DNA of 64,000 nt from Streptococcus sp. X13SY08. GTDB lineage: Bacteria > Bacillota > Bacilli > Lactobacillales > Streptococcaceae. Where the stretch lies: the NCBI RefSeq assembly GCF_001182825.2, contig NZ_LFYO02000002.1:868001-932000 (forward strand), given 5' to 3'. Shown here one piece after another: positions 21,315 through 32,192 of the stretch. Numbering within the stretch: the stretch's first letter is position 1; each line of letters opens with the position of its first letter. Both the position numbers and the translations under genes were made by a program. The notes below the pieces were generated by a model that saw nothing but the letters and a program-made list of their open reading frames with translations, did no database searches and was not told the origin of the DNA.

Positions 21315-22370
21315 TTAAAGTGCGTAACTAAATATGCCGACTTCCATATCTATCACGCTTGGAACCGCTAGTTGCGAAACGATTTTAGCATAATACGGCA
21401 GCTTCTTTTTGACCTGCGAAAGTGGCACTAAAATCTGGTTCCCATCGTACATTGTCAAGGTTAATAGATCAGCACTTGCCTTTGTTGGTGCTAAATCAAT
21501 CGTCTGGATATTTTCAATGATTGCATCATCTACTTCAGCTAATTGAGGCACTAATTTCTTAACTAAGGTTTGGTTCTTCAAATTAATGATAGTATGTTTT
21601 TCTGGAAAATCCGCTTCACTTGTCGCCGTTTCAGAAATATTTCCACTAGACAATACCGAATAATAAGCGCCGTTGATTGGTACGTAACCAATCTCCTTAT
21701 ACTCCTCAATATCAATCGTAACGCGATTTGGAAAAGCATAGTGAATGGTAGCAGATTTTATCCAAGCACTGCTATTTTTGATATTTTTTGCATGCCCCTC
21801 GCTATTGAGCATAGTTGTCACGGCATAGTCTTTTTCAGAAATTAGACTATCCTTCAAGATGGCTTGATTCGACAAATGCTCATTTCCTTTAAACGTAAAT
21901 TCTTTTTGCCTGCTGAGTGGACTAATAAAATAAAGAGATAGAAGAAGAAAACAGAACGCAAGGAAAAGAACTGGCAAACTTTTCAACAAAATTGCAGTTG
22001 GAATCTGAGTTTTTGACTTTGGCTTCTGGTTCTGATCATCTTCCTCTGGACTTGTTTGTAAATCAATTTGCAAGTGACGCAGGGCAGGATGTTGGGCCGA
22101 AGCCTCTTCCTCATCAGCCTCAACCATGCCTTCGCGCTCTTTTTGTTCTAAATATTCCTGATGCTTTTTTTGCCAATGGCTCAAGAAATCACTGGGCGCA
22201 TCGGACGAATTCTCCTGCGAGGAATGTGGATTTGCATCATTCTGATTTTCTTCATCTTCTATGACTTCAGAAGATACTTCAGTTTCTTCTTCAACAAGTT
22301 CTTCCACCTTTGGTTCGGCCTGCTCAGCCTCAGCCGGAAGAGTTGTTTTTTCTAGATTTTTATCCGTCAT
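21315..22370 (-). CDS. divIB: Cell-division protein DivIB/FtsQ
   Basis: A 351-residue bitopic membrane protein. It has a long, very acidic cytoplasmic N-terminus (about residues 1-125) and one transmembrane helix (about 127-150, [20 protein letters not shown]). The POTRA domain follows ([18 protein letters not shown]), then the FtsQ beta domain. It acts in the FtsQLB complex that activates septal wall synthesis. It overlaps murG by 11 bases, so translation is coupled. Confidence 0.92.
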   Translation of the reverse strand: MTDKNLEKTTLPAEAEQAEPKVEELVEEETEVSSEVIEDEENQNDANPHSSQENSSDAPSDFLSHWQKKHQEYLEQKEREGMVEADEEEASAQHPALRHLQIDLQTSPEEDDQNQKPKSKTQIPTAILLKSLPVLFLAFCFLLLSLYFISPLSRQKEFTFKGNEHLSNQAILKDSLISEKDYAVTTMLNSEGHAKNIKNSSAWIKSATIHYAFPNRVTIDIEEYKEIGYVPINGAYYSVLSSGNISETATSEADFPEKHTIINLKNQTLVKKLVPQLAEVDDAIIENIQTIDLAPTKASADLLTLTMYDGNQILVPLSQVKKKLPYYAKIVSQLAVPSVIDMEVGIFSYAL

Positions 22371-23439
22371 GTTTGGTCTTTCTAGTCATATCTGCGACTA
22401 AGATTTGGTAAAATGTATCGACTGATTGGATATCGGCTGAATGCTCCATATTGGTAATATAGTAATCTTTTTGCTCCAAAAGCTCTTCTACTTGTTCCAT
22501 TAAGGATTGAGCCGTCAATTGTTCTTCATTCAATTGTTTCGAGTAGCCTTTTTCTTCGAAATAGCGTGCGTTTTCCAACTGATCGCCACGACTAGCTTTT
22601 AAGCCAAGTGGGACAATCAAATGCAGTTTACCCATAGCCACCAATTCAAAAATAGTATTGGACCCACCGCGCGTTACCACCAAATCCGCCTCTTGCATGA
22701 GCGGAAGATAAAGATCAGTTACATAATCCACTCGGTAGAGGTTTTCAGATAATTGATTGAGCGAAGAATCTCCCGTTAAATTAATGATGTTGTATTTTTT
22801 TGTCAAAAGCTCCTTATTTTCTGAAATCAAGTCGTTGAAGACTTTGGCTCCTCCTGAACCACCTACAAAGAGCAAGGTCGGTAATGTTTGGTCAAAATGT
22901 ACTAAAATTTCTGGCATTTTGAGAGAAATGACATTGTTGGACTGATTGACCTTGGTTACAGCGCCAACATGCTTAATTTTTGTCAACGTGTGAGGTTGCT
23001 CAAAAGTGCTGTACATGGTCGTCGCAAACTTGTAGGCAATTTTATTGGCTAACCCCATGGATAAATCAGACTCATGCACAAAAACCGGAACACCCAAAAG
23101 ACGTGCTGCTACCACTGGGGGAACAGACACAAAACCACCTTTTGAAAAAAGAGCTTGCGGACGAATTTTCAACACGATAAAGAGAGACTGTAACACTCCC
23201 CAAGCGACTTTAAAGACGTCCAATAAATTTTGCCAAGAAAAATAACGGCGGAGCTTACCTGTTGCAATAGAATGGAAGTTCACATTCAGCCCCAATTTAA
23301 TAATTTGCTCATATTCAACACCATTTTTGTCCCCGATATAATGAACTTCCCAACCATCTCTTAGAAATTGAGGAATGAGCAGTAAATTCAGGGTCACATG
23401 ACCAACTGTTCCACCACCTGTAAAGATAATTTTTTTCAT
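22360..23439 (-). CDS. murG: UDP-GlcNAc--lipid I N-acetylglucosaminyltransferase
   Basis: A 359-residue GT28 glycosyltransferase making lipid II at the inner membrane face. It has an N-terminal [14 protein letters not shown] (streptococcal variant of the glycine-rich loop), [13 protein letters not shown], and the donor-site [17 protein letters not shown] near residue 260. One base separates it from murD and it overlaps divIB. Length is normal. Confidence 0.95.
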   Translation of the reverse strand: MKKIIFTGGGTVGHVTLNLLLIPQFLRDGWEVHYIGDKNGVEYEQIIKLGLNVNFHSIATGKLRRYFSWQNLLDVFKVAWGVLQSLFIVLKIRPQALFSKGGFVSVPPVVAARLLGVPVFVHESDLSMGLANKIAYKFATTMYSTFEQPHTLTKIKHVGAVTKVNQSNNVISLKMPEILVHFDQTLPTLLFVGGSGGAKVFNDLISENKELLTKKYNIINLTGDSSLNQLSENLYRVDYVTDLYLPLMQEADLVVTRGGSNTIFELVAMGKLHLIVPLGLKASRGDQLENARYFEEKGYSKQLNEEQLTAQSLMEQVEELLEQKDYYITNMEHSADIQSVDTFYQILVADMTRKTKHDG

Positions 23440-23440
23440 A

Positions 23441-24802
23441 TTAAGCTTTCAATTGTTTTAATTGTTCAAAGGTATCCAAGAATTCTTGGCCGCGAACTTC
23501 AAAATTTGCATACATATCCCAGCTTGCATTGGCGGGGCTGAGAAGGACAATATCTCCCTCACTCGCAGTTTGGAAAGCCTTTTTGGTAGCATCTGCAATA
23601 CCCTTAGCTTCCTGATAAGGCACACCGGCTGCTTCTGCTGCATGAATAACTCGCGGAGCTGATTGACCCAAGATAATCATCTCTTTCAATCCCTTAATAT
23701 GAGGAATCAGTTCATCAAATTCATTACCGCGATCCAAACCACCAGCAAGCAAAATTACTTTACTGTTATCAAAACCAGAAAGGGCTTTTTCAGTTGCCAA
23801 AATATTAGTTGATTTACTGTCGTTATAGAAGGTAACGCCGTCAATCTGACCGACGTATTGCAAGCGGTGTTTGACCCCACCAAAATGCGACAGTGATTCC
23901 TTGATGGCTTGGTTGCCTACGCCTAAAAGCTTAGCGACTGCAATGGTAGCCAAGGCATTTTCAACATTATGAGAGCCTGGAACACCAATTTCATCGGCAC
24001 GCATGATGACCTCATCTTTAAAATAAAGTAGGCCTTCCGCCAGGTAAGCGCCGTCCACTTTTTCCAGTGTCGAAAATGGAAGAACGGTTGCTGCCGTCTT
24101 TTGTGCTAACTCCTTAGCAATTTCCTGATTGAAATTCAAAATCATGGTATCAGCAGCAGTCATTTGACATTGCAGCATCCATTTTGCTGCTACATAGTTA
24201 TCAAAATCACCATGGTAATCCATATGGGTAGGCAAGAGATTGGTGATAATGCCAATATGTGGATGAAATCCTTCTGTTCCCATCAATTGGAAAGAAGATA
24301 ATTCCATGACTAAAATATCATCTGCAGTGGCTTCTTGAGCAACAGAAGAAGCCGGAAATCCAATATTTCCACAAAGTTTAGCAGACTTGCCACCCGCATT
24401 CAAAACATCCGCTACCATGGTTGTCGTCGTCGTTTTACCGTTTGAACCAGTGATTCCAACAATCGGTGCTTCCGAAATCAAATAAGCTAATTCGACCTCA
24501 GTCCAAACAGGAATTCTCTTAGAGATTGCTTTTTCCACCATAGGATTATCATAACGAATACCTGGATTTTTTACCAAGAGTGAAAATTCTTCATCCAATA
24601 ATTCAAGTGGATGATTGCCACAAATGACACAAATCCCCTCTTCCAAGATGTTTTGAGCCGTGGGATTTTCCGCAAAAGGCTTGCCATCATTGACTGCCAC
24701 AATAGCTCCCAATTTATGAAGTAAGCGCGCTGCTGATTCACCAGATTTTGCAAGCCCTAAAACGAGAACTTTTTGATTTTCTAATTTTTTAAACATTTTC
24801 AT
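23441..24802 (-). CDS. murD: UDP-N-acetylmuramoyl-L-alanine--D-glutamate ligase
   Basis: A cytoplasmic Mur ligase of about 453 residues. Visible are the N-terminal UDP-binding segment [20 protein letters not shown], the ATP-binding [14 protein letters not shown], the central SHNVENALA and YNDSKSTN, and the C-terminal [14 protein letters not shown]. The exact start is uncertain. ATG at 24802 ([11 protein letters not shown]) fits the family better than ATG 24814, and neither has a strong ribosome site. First gene of the murD-murG-divIB unit. Confidence 0.94.
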   Translation of the reverse strand: MKMFKKLENQKVLVLGLAKSGESAARLLHKLGAIVAVNDGKPFAENPTAQNILEEGICVICGNHPLELLDEEFSLLVKNPGIRYDNPMVEKAISKRIPVWTEVELAYLISEAPIVGITGSNGKTTTTTMVADVLNAGGKSAKLCGNIGFPASSVAQEATADDILVMELSSFQLMGTEGFHPHIGIITNLLPTHMDYHGDFDNYVAAKWMLQCQMTAADTMILNFNQEIAKELAQKTAATVLPFSTLEKVDGAYLAEGLLYFKDEVIMRADEIGVPGSHNVENALATIAVAKLLGVGNQAIKESLSHFGGVKHRLQYVGQIDGVTFYNDSKSTNILATEKALSGFDNSKVILLAGGLDRGNEFDELIPHIKGLKEMIILGQSAPRVIHAAEAAGVPYQEAKGIADATKKAFQTASEGDIVLLSPANASWDMYANFEVRGQEFLDTFEQLKQLKA

Positions 24803-24875
24803 AGGAATACCCATACTTTCTAACTAGTCTATTTTACCCTGATTTTGTCCCATTTTCAAGCAAGAGGAAAAAGAA

Positions 24876-24910
24876 AAAGAAACCAGTATGATCGTGAACT
24901 GATTTCTTTC
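24876..24910 (-). terminator. Terminator behind the DUF3165 gene
   Basis: Reading leftward: AAGAAATCAGT, loop of 12, ACTGGTTTCTT, then TTTCTTTTT. It lies between the DUF3165 stop and the murD start. Confidence 0.7.
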
Positions 24911-24915
24911 TTCAT

Positions 24916-25179
24916 TTATTTTATTTTGTTGTGTCGCTTATGGCTACGCCCCATGTAATGGATATCATGCATGGCCCAAATTCCCACAAAAACCATCCCA
25001 ATTGATAACCATAACTCTGGAGGAGATTTAATAATTTGTAAAAAACCAAGCAAAAGAAAGACGAATAGCCCCACCAAAAGAAAAACAGAAGCCACCAAAT
25101 TCATGGTTCCTTTGATATGACTTGGCGCCGCAAAAATATAAAACAAGACCAGCATAATGGCCAAAATCAAATAGAACAT
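24916..25179 (-). CDS. DUF3165 family membrane protein
   Basis: An 87-residue protein from ATG 25179 (MFYLILAIMLVLFYIF), preceded by AAAGGAAG. Two or three hydrophobic spans (about residues 2-20, 28-52, 60-75) and a basic His-rich tail. It matches the streptococcal DUF3165 family in length and composition; its function is unknown. It sits alone between typA and murD, with its own terminator. Confidence 0.72.
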   Translation of the reverse strand: MFYLILAIMLVLFYIFAAPSHIKGTMNLVASVFLLVGLFVFLLLGFLQIIKSPPELWLSIGMVFVGIWAMHDIHYMGRSHKRHNKIK

Positions 25180-25437
25180 GTGTCTTCCTTTCACTAGGAT
25201 ACGAGGGTGACCAAAGAACGAATGAACATTGGAATGCTAGCACGAAAGCCTAATTTCATAAACAAACCACCTATTTTTCAAGCATTTAATCCGAGTTCAA
25301 CTCTCTGGCTTTGACTATCATTTCACTCCGTACTCCGTGACACCACGACACTTACGAGTAAGCGACTGATTAGGATTTTGCAACATCCATTGATTTTGAA
25401 TAAAATCCGAGTAAGAAAGAGAATGATAGCTAGAAAG

Positions 25438-25463
25438 GAGGAAAGCCATACTTTCCTCTTCTC
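25438..25463 (-). terminator. typA terminator
   Basis: Reading leftward: GAGGAAAG, loop TATG, CTTTCCTC, then CTTTCT. It is 24 bases after the typA stop. The rest of the 25195-25486 gap holds no gene that I can support. Confidence 0.75.
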
Positions 25464-25486
25464 TTCTAATATTATAGCCTATCGTT

Positions 25487-27199
25487 TTATGCTTCTTCAG
25501 CTGCTACTTTTTTCTTTTTGTTTGCTTTATCGCGTTCTGCCTTATTGAGGATTTGTTTACGAAGGCGGATAGATTCAGGCGTTACTTCCATATACTCGTC
25601 ATCGTTCAAGAATTCAAGCGATTCTTCCAAAGTCAAAACACGAGGGGTTTTGATAACTGCGGTTTGGTCTTTTGTAGCTGAACGAACGTTGGTCATTTGT
25701 TTAGCTGTTGTGATATTGACACCGAGGTCGTTATCACGTGAGTTTTCACCAATAATCATACCTTCGTAGACTTCTGTCCCTGGGTTGACAAAGATGGTAC
25801 CACGCTCTTCGATACGCATGATAGAGTAAGTCGTCGCTTTACCATTGTCAATAGATACAAGAGCACCACGATGGCGTCCACCGATTTCACCTGAGACAAC
25901 TGGCATATATTGGTCGAAAGTATGGTTCATAATACCATAACCACGAGTCATTGAAAGGAATTCAGTTGAGTAACCAATCAAACCACGCGCAGGAATCAAG
26001 AAAATCAAACGAGTTTGACCATTACCAACCATCTGCATGTCAATCATGTCGCCTTTGCGTTCTGAAAGGGATTGGATAACAGCACCTTGGTATTCTTCTG
26101 GAGTATCAATCTGCACGCGCTCGAATGGCTCCATTTTCACGCCATCAATTTCTTTGATGATGACTTCTGGACGTGATACTTGAAGCTCATATCCTTCACG
26201 ACGCATGGTTTCAATCAAGATAGACAAGTGGAGTTCTCCACGACCTGAAACTGTCCATTTATCTGGAGAATCTGTCGCTTCAACGCGAAGAGACACATCT
26301 GTTTGCAATTCAGCCAAGAGACGCTCTTCTCCAACAAAGATATCTTCCATACCTGAAACCGCAATCAAATCACCTGCTTTTGCTTCTTGGATTTCACGAC
26401 GTTCCAAACCAAAGAAACCAAAGAGTTTGGTAACGCGGAAGTTTTTGGTCGTACCGTCCAATTTAGACAAGGTAACTTGGTCCCCAACCTTAACCGTACC
26501 ACGGAAGACACGACCGATACCGATACGACCTACGAAATCATTGTAGTCCAAAAGAGAAACTTGGAATTGAAGTGGCTCATTTGAGTTATCAACTGGTGCA
26601 GGAATGTGCTCAATGATGGTATCAAAAATTGGTGCCATGGTTGACTCTTGATCTGCTGGATTGTCAGACAATGAAGAAGTACCGTTAATGGCTGATGCGT
26701 ATACAACAGGAAATTCCAATTGGTCATCATCCGCTCCCAACTCAATGAAGAGTTCAAGAACTTCATCCACGACTTCTTCTGGACGAGCAGAGGGTTTATC
26801 GATTTTATTCACCACAACGATTGGTGTCAAGTTTCGCTCAAGTGCTTTTTTCAATACGAAACGAGTTTGTGGCATAGTGCCTTCGTAGGCATCCACGACA
26901 AGCACAACACCGTCAACCATTTTCATGATACGCTCAACTTCTCCACCAAAGTCCGCGTGACCTGGCGTATCCATGATGTTGATACGAACATCATTGTAGG
27001 CAACTGCTGTATTTTTCGCAAGAATGGTAATCCCACGCTCTTTTTCAATATCGTTTGAATCCATTGCACGTTCTGCCAATTCTGTACGCGCATCCAAAGT
27101 TTGGGATTGCTTCAAGAGCTCATCCACCAAAGTTGTTTTTCCGTGGTCAACGTGGGCAATGATAGCGACGTTGCGGATGTCAGTTCTCAAGTTTGTCAT
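25487..27199 (-). CDS. typA: Ribosome-associated GTPase TypA/BipA with an internal in-frame gap
   Basis: A translational GTPase acting in 50S assembly and stress. G motifs [29 protein letters not shown] and NKIDKPSA are intact, as are domains III and V to the C-terminus. The protein is 570 residues against about 613 normally. At about residue 286, GMEDIFVG is joined directly to [11 protein letters not shown]. The stretch normally between (the ETxTPTD segment through ITSRKV, about 43 residues at the end of domain II and start of domain III) is missing without loss of frame. The product would be made but probably misfolded. See the finding on recurrent deletions. Confidence 0.9.
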   Translation of the reverse strand: MTNLRTDIRNVAIIAHVDHGKTTLVDELLKQSQTLDARTELAERAMDSNDIEKERGITILAKNTAVAYNDVRINIMDTPGHADFGGEVERIMKMVDGVVLVVDAYEGTMPQTRFVLKKALERNLTPIVVVNKIDKPSARPEEVVDEVLELFIELGADDDQLEFPVVYASAINGTSSLSDNPADQESTMAPIFDTIIEHIPAPVDNSNEPLQFQVSLLDYNDFVGRIGIGRVFRGTVKVGDQVTLSKLDGTTKNFRVTKLFGFFGLERREIQEAKAGDLIAVSGMEDIFVGEERLLAELQTDVSLRVEATDSPDKWTVSGRGELHLSILIETMRREGYELQVSRPEVIIKEIDGVKMEPFERVQIDTPEEYQGAVIQSLSERKGDMIDMQMVGNGQTRLIFLIPARGLIGYSTEFLSMTRGYGIMNHTFDQYMPVVSGEIGGRHRGALVSIDNGKATTYSIMRIEERGTIFVNPGTEVYEGMIIGENSRDNDLGVNITTAKQMTNVRSATKDQTAVIKTPRVLTLEESLEFLNDDEYMEVTPESIRLRKQILNKAERDKANKKKKVAAEEA

Positions 27200-27352
27200 T
27201 TTTTAAATTTTCCTCATTAATTTATTTCAACCTTAGCATTATATCACACTTTTTGGAAAATAGCAGAGCTGGACCAATTGTAAATGTTTTCTTGCAGTTT
27301 TGGGAACTGACTAAACTAATGTTCTATTGGAAAAATCTTAAAAAAGCATTTT

Positions 27353-27377
27353 ATTGTATTTAATACAATGATATAAT
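27353..27377 (+). promoter_or_regulatory. Promoter with a 17-bp palindrome upstream of the DUF5648 gene
   Basis: A TG-extended -10, TGATATAAT (27369-27377), is directly preceded by the perfect palindrome ATTGTATTTAATACAAT (27353-27369). The palindrome occupies the -35/-10 spacer, the position of a repressor operator. The binding protein is not known. Confidence 0.5.
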
Positions 27378-27407
27378 TAGATAAAAACAACAAAAAGGAG
27401 AATAATT

Positions 27408-28094
27408 ATGAAAAAGAAATTTTTCATCCTAGTTTGCTTCATCTTTGGGATGAGTAATTTCACCCTCTTCGCTCAGGAAGTTTTCGCAGATGTGCCGATT
27501 TACCGTCTTTATAATCGGAATAATGGGGAGCATTTGTATACTACTTCAGAGAATGAAAAAAACGTCCTCTATAGCCAGCATGGTTGGGGGTATGAAGGTA
27601 TTTCCTGATATGCCCCAGACAATGGTATTTCGGTCTATCGACTCTACAATGCAGTACTTCAAAACCACCTCTACATTTCGGATACGAATGAGGTTCGCGT
27701 CTTGACTAGCCGTCATGGTTGGACTCAAGATAACAATGGCCAGCCTGTTTTTTACTCTGGCGGTAACGTCGCTATTTATCGTGTCTATAATCCTAGATTG
27801 CGTGGGCTTCACCATTGGACAACAGACACAAATGAATATTCTATCCTACCCAGTAATAGCTGGCACCAAGAAGGAATCAAATTCTATGCGACCCAATTTG
27901 GCAATCCAATCCAAACTCAATATGCTAGGCCTATAGCCGCACCCACACCAGTGCAACCTCAGCAACCTGCTCAATCTTATTATCCAAATTGCGCAGCAGT
28001 ACGATCTGCTGGGCGTGCTCCTCTCTACCGAGGACAATCAGGTTATCGTGATGGATTGGACAGAGGCGGCGATGGCATTGCTTGCGATCAATAA
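27408..28094 (+). pseudogene. Secreted DUF5648-repeat / Excalibur-domain protein, nonsense codon
   Basis: A signal peptide (MKKKFFILVCFIFGMSNF... cleaved after about residue 27) is followed by tandem repeats of the pattern YRLYNRNNGEHLYT...WGYEG. The second repeat follows after an in-frame TGA at 27606-27608 (GIS-stop-YAPDNG), where homologous repeats have tryptophan; TGG to TGA is one base. Past the stop the frame stays open through a third repeat, a Pro/Gln linker and a C-terminal Excalibur calcium-binding motif (DRGGDGIACD). The only lesion is this stop. It is a relative of the secreted glucosaminidase at 52832, which has the same repeats. AAAAGGAG ribosome site. Confidence 0.8.
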
Positions 28095-28140
28095 TAGAAA
28101 TAGTTTTTATCGTCAAGAATGAGGTACTATACCAATTATT

Positions 28141-28560
28141 ATGAAAGATATCCTTAAAATTACCAGTGTGGTATTGGTCTGTCTCTCACTTATAGCTTGT
28201 CAATCACATCCTACAGAATCAACGGCTGCTACTTTGCAAGCCTCAGAAATTCAGATAAACACGACTTCATCTATCACCTTGTCCGAATTGAGAAATAAGT
28301 TAGCACAAAAAGAGTCCTTCTTCCTCTACGTTGGTCGTCCGACTTGCCCTTACTGTCGTAAATTCCAACCAAATTTGGACAAAGCAATGGAAGAAACGCA
28401 AGTTTCAGTTTACTACCTCAATACCGATGAGGAAGAAGCGAAGGATATCACTGATTTTGTGGACTCTCAAGGCATTGAAACGATTCCCCATCTAACCTAC
28501 TACAAGGACGGGCAAAAAAGTGACTTCCTCGTCAAAGGAAGCGAATCAAGCGTAGAATAA
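28141..28560 (+). CDS. Thioredoxin-like lipoprotein (PedC/bacteriocin-accessory type)
   Basis: 139 residues. A lipoprotein signal ends in LSLIACQS (Cys20), so the protein is anchored outside. The thioredoxin-fold domain carries the redox pair CPYC in GRPTCPYCRKF and the cis-proline segment ETIPHLTYY. This resembles the PedC/BrcD accessory proteins that assist disulphide formation in exported peptides, though no bacteriocin gene is adjacent. It is separated by 46 bases from the broken secreted-protein gene upstream and may share its promoter. Confidence 0.8.
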   Translation: MKDILKITSVVLVCLSLIACQSHPTESTAATLQASEIQINTTSSITLSELRNKLAQKESFFLYVGRPTCPYCRKFQPNLDKAMEETQVSVYYLNTDEEEAKDITDFVDSQGIETIPHLTYYKDGQKSDFLVKGSESSVE

Positions 28561-28572
28561 AAACGCCATTAT

Positions 28573-28606
28573 AAAAGAGGCCGGGATGAAAATCCCACCT
28601 CTTTTT
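28573..28606. terminator. Bidirectional terminator between trx-like gene and asnA
   Basis: AAAAGAGG-CC-GGGAT, loop GAAA, ATCCC-AC-CTCTTTTT. Runs of A and T on both sides let it serve the two converging genes. Confidence 0.85.
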
Positions 28607-28608
28607 GC

Positions 28609-29601
28609 TTACAAAATATTATCAAAGTCATCACGAACTTGATGAGGCCAAACACTTGATTGGACTTCACCGATGTGTTTTTTACGCAAGAGGAACATAG
28701 CCAAACGTGACTGACCAATCCCCCCACCAATAGACAATGGGAAGAGACCATTCAGGAGAGATTTGTGCCACTCGTATTCCAAGCGTTCCTCGTCACCTGT
28801 TATAGCAACTTGGCGTTTTAGTGTATCCTCATCAACCCGAATACCCATCGAAGACAATTCAAACGCTGTCCCGAGTTCTTCGTTCCAAACTAAAATATCA
28901 CCATTCAAACCTTTATAGCCATTTTCAGATGGGCTAGTCCAGTCATCATAGTCAGGCGCACGCCCGTCATGAGGCTTACCGTCAGCTAACTCCCCACCGA
29001 TACCAATGAGGAAAACAGCTCCATATTCTTTTGCGATCGCATTTTCGCGCTCTTTCGGTGTCAAATCTGGGAAACGATCCACCAATTCTTCTGTATGAAT
29101 AAAAGTGATTTTCTTTGGTAAGACAGAATCAATATCATAACGCGCTTCGACAGCTAGTTCGGTCAAACGAATAGCCTTATAAACCTGTTCCACCGTCTCT
29201 TTTAAATAAGCTACATTCCGACGACCATCTGGAATAACTTTCTCCCAATCCCACTGATCCACATAGACTGAGTGAGTCGGATCCAAAGAATCTTCATCAG
29301 GACGCAAGGCTTTCATATGAACAAAGAGTCCCTCCCCTTCATTAAACCCAAAGCGAGCCAAGGTATGTCGTTTCCATTTGGCAAGGGAATGAACAACTTC
29401 GTAGACCTCGTCTGGAATCAGTTTGACATTTACACGGACGGCATTTTCCACACCGGACAAATTGTCCTGCATCCCATCACCGACACGGCTAAGAATCGGT
29501 CCTTGCACTTCGACAATCTCTAACTTATCTTTCAAATACTGGGTAAAGGTGTTCTTTACAAATGAAATCTCTTCTTGTTGGTGAATAAAGCTTTTTTTCA
29601 T
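28609..29601 (-). CDS. asnA: Aspartate--ammonia ligase
   Basis: 330 residues from ATG 29601 ([14 protein letters not shown]). A class II synthetase-like enzyme making asparagine from aspartate, ammonia and ATP. Family blocks are [17 protein letters not shown], the [10 protein letters not shown] segment, and the C-terminal [17 protein letters not shown]. An upstream in-frame ATG five codons earlier is less likely, since AGAGGATACC precedes the chosen one. Length is exactly typical. Confidence 0.94.
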   Translation of the reverse strand: MKKSFIHQQEEISFVKNTFTQYLKDKLEIVEVQGPILSRVGDGMQDNLSGVENAVRVNVKLIPDEVYEVVHSLAKWKRHTLARFGFNEGEGLFVHMKALRPDEDSLDPTHSVYVDQWDWEKVIPDGRRNVAYLKETVEQVYKAIRLTELAVEARYDIDSVLPKKITFIHTEELVDRFPDLTPKERENAIAKEYGAVFLIGIGGELADGKPHDGRAPDYDDWTSPSENGYKGLNGDILVWNEELGTAFELSSMGIRVDEDTLKRQVAITGDEERLEYEWHKSLLNGLFPLSIGGGIGQSRLAMFLLRKKHIGEVQSSVWPHQVRDDFDNIL

Positions 29602-29654
29602 ATGGTATCCTCTCAAAAAAATCTTAGTCTTATTTTACCACTTTTTGACAAAAA

Positions 29655-29680
29655 GAAAAGCTGTTTCCGCAGCTTTTTCA
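29655..29680 (-). terminator. Terminator behind the YjbR-family gene
   Basis: Reading leftward: AAAAGCTG, CGGAAA, CAGCTTTT, then CTTTTTG. It overlaps the stop codon of the gene at 29678. Confidence 0.75.
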
Positions 29681-30766
29681 CAATTTTTCTATATTTTCTT
29701 TGGACCATACTGCATGTATAGCATCTGCCAACTCTTTGGTCACCCGTCTTGGACCTCGAACAGCCTTCACTCCCAGCTCTGCCATGCGCGTAGCAGAAAA
29801 AGCCTCGTCTTCAAATTGATAAACTAGCTCCACTAACATTCGATTTTTGCCACCATCTTTGGCTGGAATCTGTACTTCTAAAACTCGACAAAGATAACGA
29901 ATAGCACGAACTGGTGTCGTGATGTACATAGCTACCAAATCCCCTGCCTGAATTGTGCCTTTTTGACGCCAATAGACTCGCTTGGTTTTAGCAAACTCCG
30001 CATCAATATCAAACATCTTTGGATTAGCAGGAATAACCCACATATCGGGACCTGTTGGATTTTGAAAACCGCGCGGCATGGTCAGTTGACGGCTTTTCTC
30101 TATAAGGGAATATAGCAGAGCATCATCCACACTATCGTCTAAAACAAGGCTGATCCATGACGATTTATTCATATGATAGGAGGGATAAATGCCTCTTTGA
30201 CGCACTAACTTTGTTATTTGATCAGGATCAACCTTAAAATTGACAATTTCAGCTTCCTCTTCCAGCTGCTCCTGAGACCAATTTTCTTGATTGATAGCCA
30301 GCTTCTTTCGAGGCACCTTCATCACCAAGGCATACCATTTTGAATTGACAGGATTTCGATACGAAAAAAACGTGGGATGTTTTTCAAATGGGTGATCATA
30401 AACATCACCAAATGTCTGTAAAATCCATTGTGCCAGGCGATTTCCTTGATCAGAGACAAGCGGTGTTTCCACGAAACAATTTTTAGCTATATCTTCCAAA
30501 ATGCGTCCATACTCTTCACGAACACGACCAATAAATTTTCCTGTCACATGTACTGCCCGAAAAGCCGTATATGCTTCATCCACATCAAGGTCCCAAATTT
30601 CTCCACTGACATGACCTTCTTTTGAGATTGAGATTCGTGCTTCAAAGTTATCCTCTAAAAATTTTTCTTGATAAAGATAGCCTTCTTGAACTTCAGAAAA
30701 ACCAAAAGCGAATAAGCTCTCCCGTACAAGCTTCTTTTGCTTAAAATATTGTTCCTCAAATCCCAT
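29678..30766 (-). CDS. MmcQ/YjbR family protein with C-terminal EVE/PUA-like region
   Basis: 362 residues from ATG 30766 (MGFEEQYFKQKKL, with GGGAG before it). Residues about 110-255 form a YjbR/CyaY-like domain (NRLAQWILQTFGDVYDHPFE; then YHMNKSSWISLVLDD). Residues about 255-345 resemble an EVE/PUA-type nucleic-acid-binding fold (MWVIPANPKMFDI, then WRQKGTIQAGDLVAMYITTP). The N-terminal 100 residues are unrecognised. A DNA- or RNA-binding role is plausible but unproven. It lies directly behind the broken exported-protein gene. Confidence 0.7.
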   Translation of the reverse strand: MGFEEQYFKQKKLVRESLFAFGFSEVQEGYLYQEKFLEDNFEARISISKEGHVSGEIWDLDVDEAYTAFRAVHVTGKFIGRVREEYGRILEDIAKNCFVETPLVSDQGNRLAQWILQTFGDVYDHPFEKHPTFFSYRNPVNSKWYALVMKVPRKKLAINQENWSQEQLEEEAEIVNFKVDPDQITKLVRQRGIYPSYHMNKSSWISLVLDDSVDDALLYSLIEKSRQLTMPRGFQNPTGPDMWVIPANPKMFDIDAEFAKTKRVYWRQKGTIQAGDLVAMYITTPVRAIRYLCRVLEVQIPAKDGGKNRMLVELVYQFEDEAFSATRMAELGVKAVRGPRRVTKELADAIHAVWSKENIEKL

Positions 30767-30810
30767 ATTGACTCCCATCTTATGTAAGAAAAGACGAGAA
30801 TTCTCGTCTT

Positions 30811-32064
30811 TCATCTCTTATTTGTAGCATAGCTCTCTGCATACTGACCACCGGACGTTTTGATAGTATAGAGTTGTCCTTGAACCAAATCTGCAGATGA
30901 AAAGAACAGATTGAGGAACTCCCCATTTGCTTCTAGTGTCGCTATGCTATTTCCTGAAGCGTCGGAAATCGTCACTGTGTCTCTTGCTGCAGCGTACAAG
31001 TCCGCCTTCAAGAATACTTGCTTGGCACTTGAAAAGTCTTGAAGGGGATCACCGTGACCAAGAGCCCATATGGTTCCGCCTATCAGAGTCGCTGTTCCCT
31101 CAAAGTCCAGAGCACCATTTTCAGGATTGACACTGGTTAACAAGAGAGAGCCACCTGCTAGCACCAGTTCCCCATTTGAATCCAAAGCATCTCCTTGAGC
31201 CAGAATGGTCATCTCTCCACCTTTAATAGTGACGTCTACATCAGAGACTTGTCCTTCCTCGTAAAATGGATCCTTGGAGACGATTCCATCATCCAGTGTG
31301 GTTAGATTAGACTGACCACCATTAATAGTAATATGTTTACCCACATAGGCTTCGTAGGCAGATTCAACGCTGATATTTCCACTATTTACAATGAGGTTAT
31401 TCCCAGCTAAGAAGGCAGCTGTTCCTTCTATTTCGCTAGCTGAGATAGTAATATCGCCACCATTGATAGTGATATTGGCATGTTCTGCGTCTGACTCGTG
31501 CAAGGCATAGAGCCCTGAGCCACTTGAGGTGATGTTCAGAATTCCAGACTCAACTACCAAATCATCCTCCGCAAAGACACCGTACTGACCGATATCTGTC
31601 ATCGTTAGACTACCTTGACCATTGATAGTGATATTGGTAGCGCTAATCCCCACATCTGACTGGCTAATCACATTTTCCGTGTTATCTGCTAGATTCAAAA
31701 CGTTAGTCCCGCTAGATTGGAAAGCGATGGAAGCCAGATGCGCATCATTCAGCGCCAGCGTCACGTCGTCCGATACTGCCTCAGCCACCACAACCTCAAC
31801 TCCTGTACCTTGACCGGTTAATTCGTAGCGACCACCTTGAGTAATGGTAACTAGATTGTCTTCTATTTGAACCCCAGGGCTAGCCGACTTTGCCATCCCA
31901 TCCGTCAACTCAATCGTAACGGTATCTCCTTGCTTTTAAGTCTTTTTTTCTTTTGATAATGTCGTCGCTACCACTCCATGATCCTGTAAATAGGCGACAC
32001 CAGCTAGGGAAATCCCCGTCAGCAGAACCACTACTCCTGCCAACCCATACAACTTTTTGTTCAT
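30811..32064 (-). pseudogene. Exported carbohydrate-binding-domain protein (beta-helix type), early stop
   Basis: ATG 32064 begins a signal/anchor segment (MNKKLYGLAGVVVLLTGISL). At codon 43, after SKEKKT, an in-frame TAA occurs, and the same frame then continues without interruption for 375 codons. The body is made of repeated short beta-strand units (NITINGGDITISAS, ITINGGQSNLTT, VTIKGGEMTILAQ), the hallmark of the Cthe_2159/DUF4353-type carbohydrate-binding beta-helix. Downstream initiation at TTG 31908 would give a protein without an export signal. Either a nonsense mutation or a small deletion at the stop would explain it. Substrate unknown. Confidence 0.72.
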
Positions 32065-32163
32065 GACGTTTCCATTCTGTTTTTATTTTTCTTTAGTATA
32101 TCATAGAAAATAGAGCTTTCTCAAACTTTCCAAGCTATTTTAAAGAATTGTTTTTATAGAAAA

Positions 32164-32188
32164 ACTCCGTAGCCTAAACTACGGAGTG
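32164..32188 (-). terminator. Terminator behind the DUF896 gene
   Basis: Perfect ACTCCGTAG / CTACGGAGT stem followed leftward by TTTTTC, five bases after the stop at 32193. Confidence 0.88.
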
Positions 32189-32192
32189 CGTA

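Noticed and set aside
28141..28560. Thioredoxin-like lipoprotein as part of a bacteriocin cluster
   Set aside because: No structural peptide, immunity protein or bacteriocin exporter is adjacent, and the lantibiotic-immunity remnant is 22 kb away.
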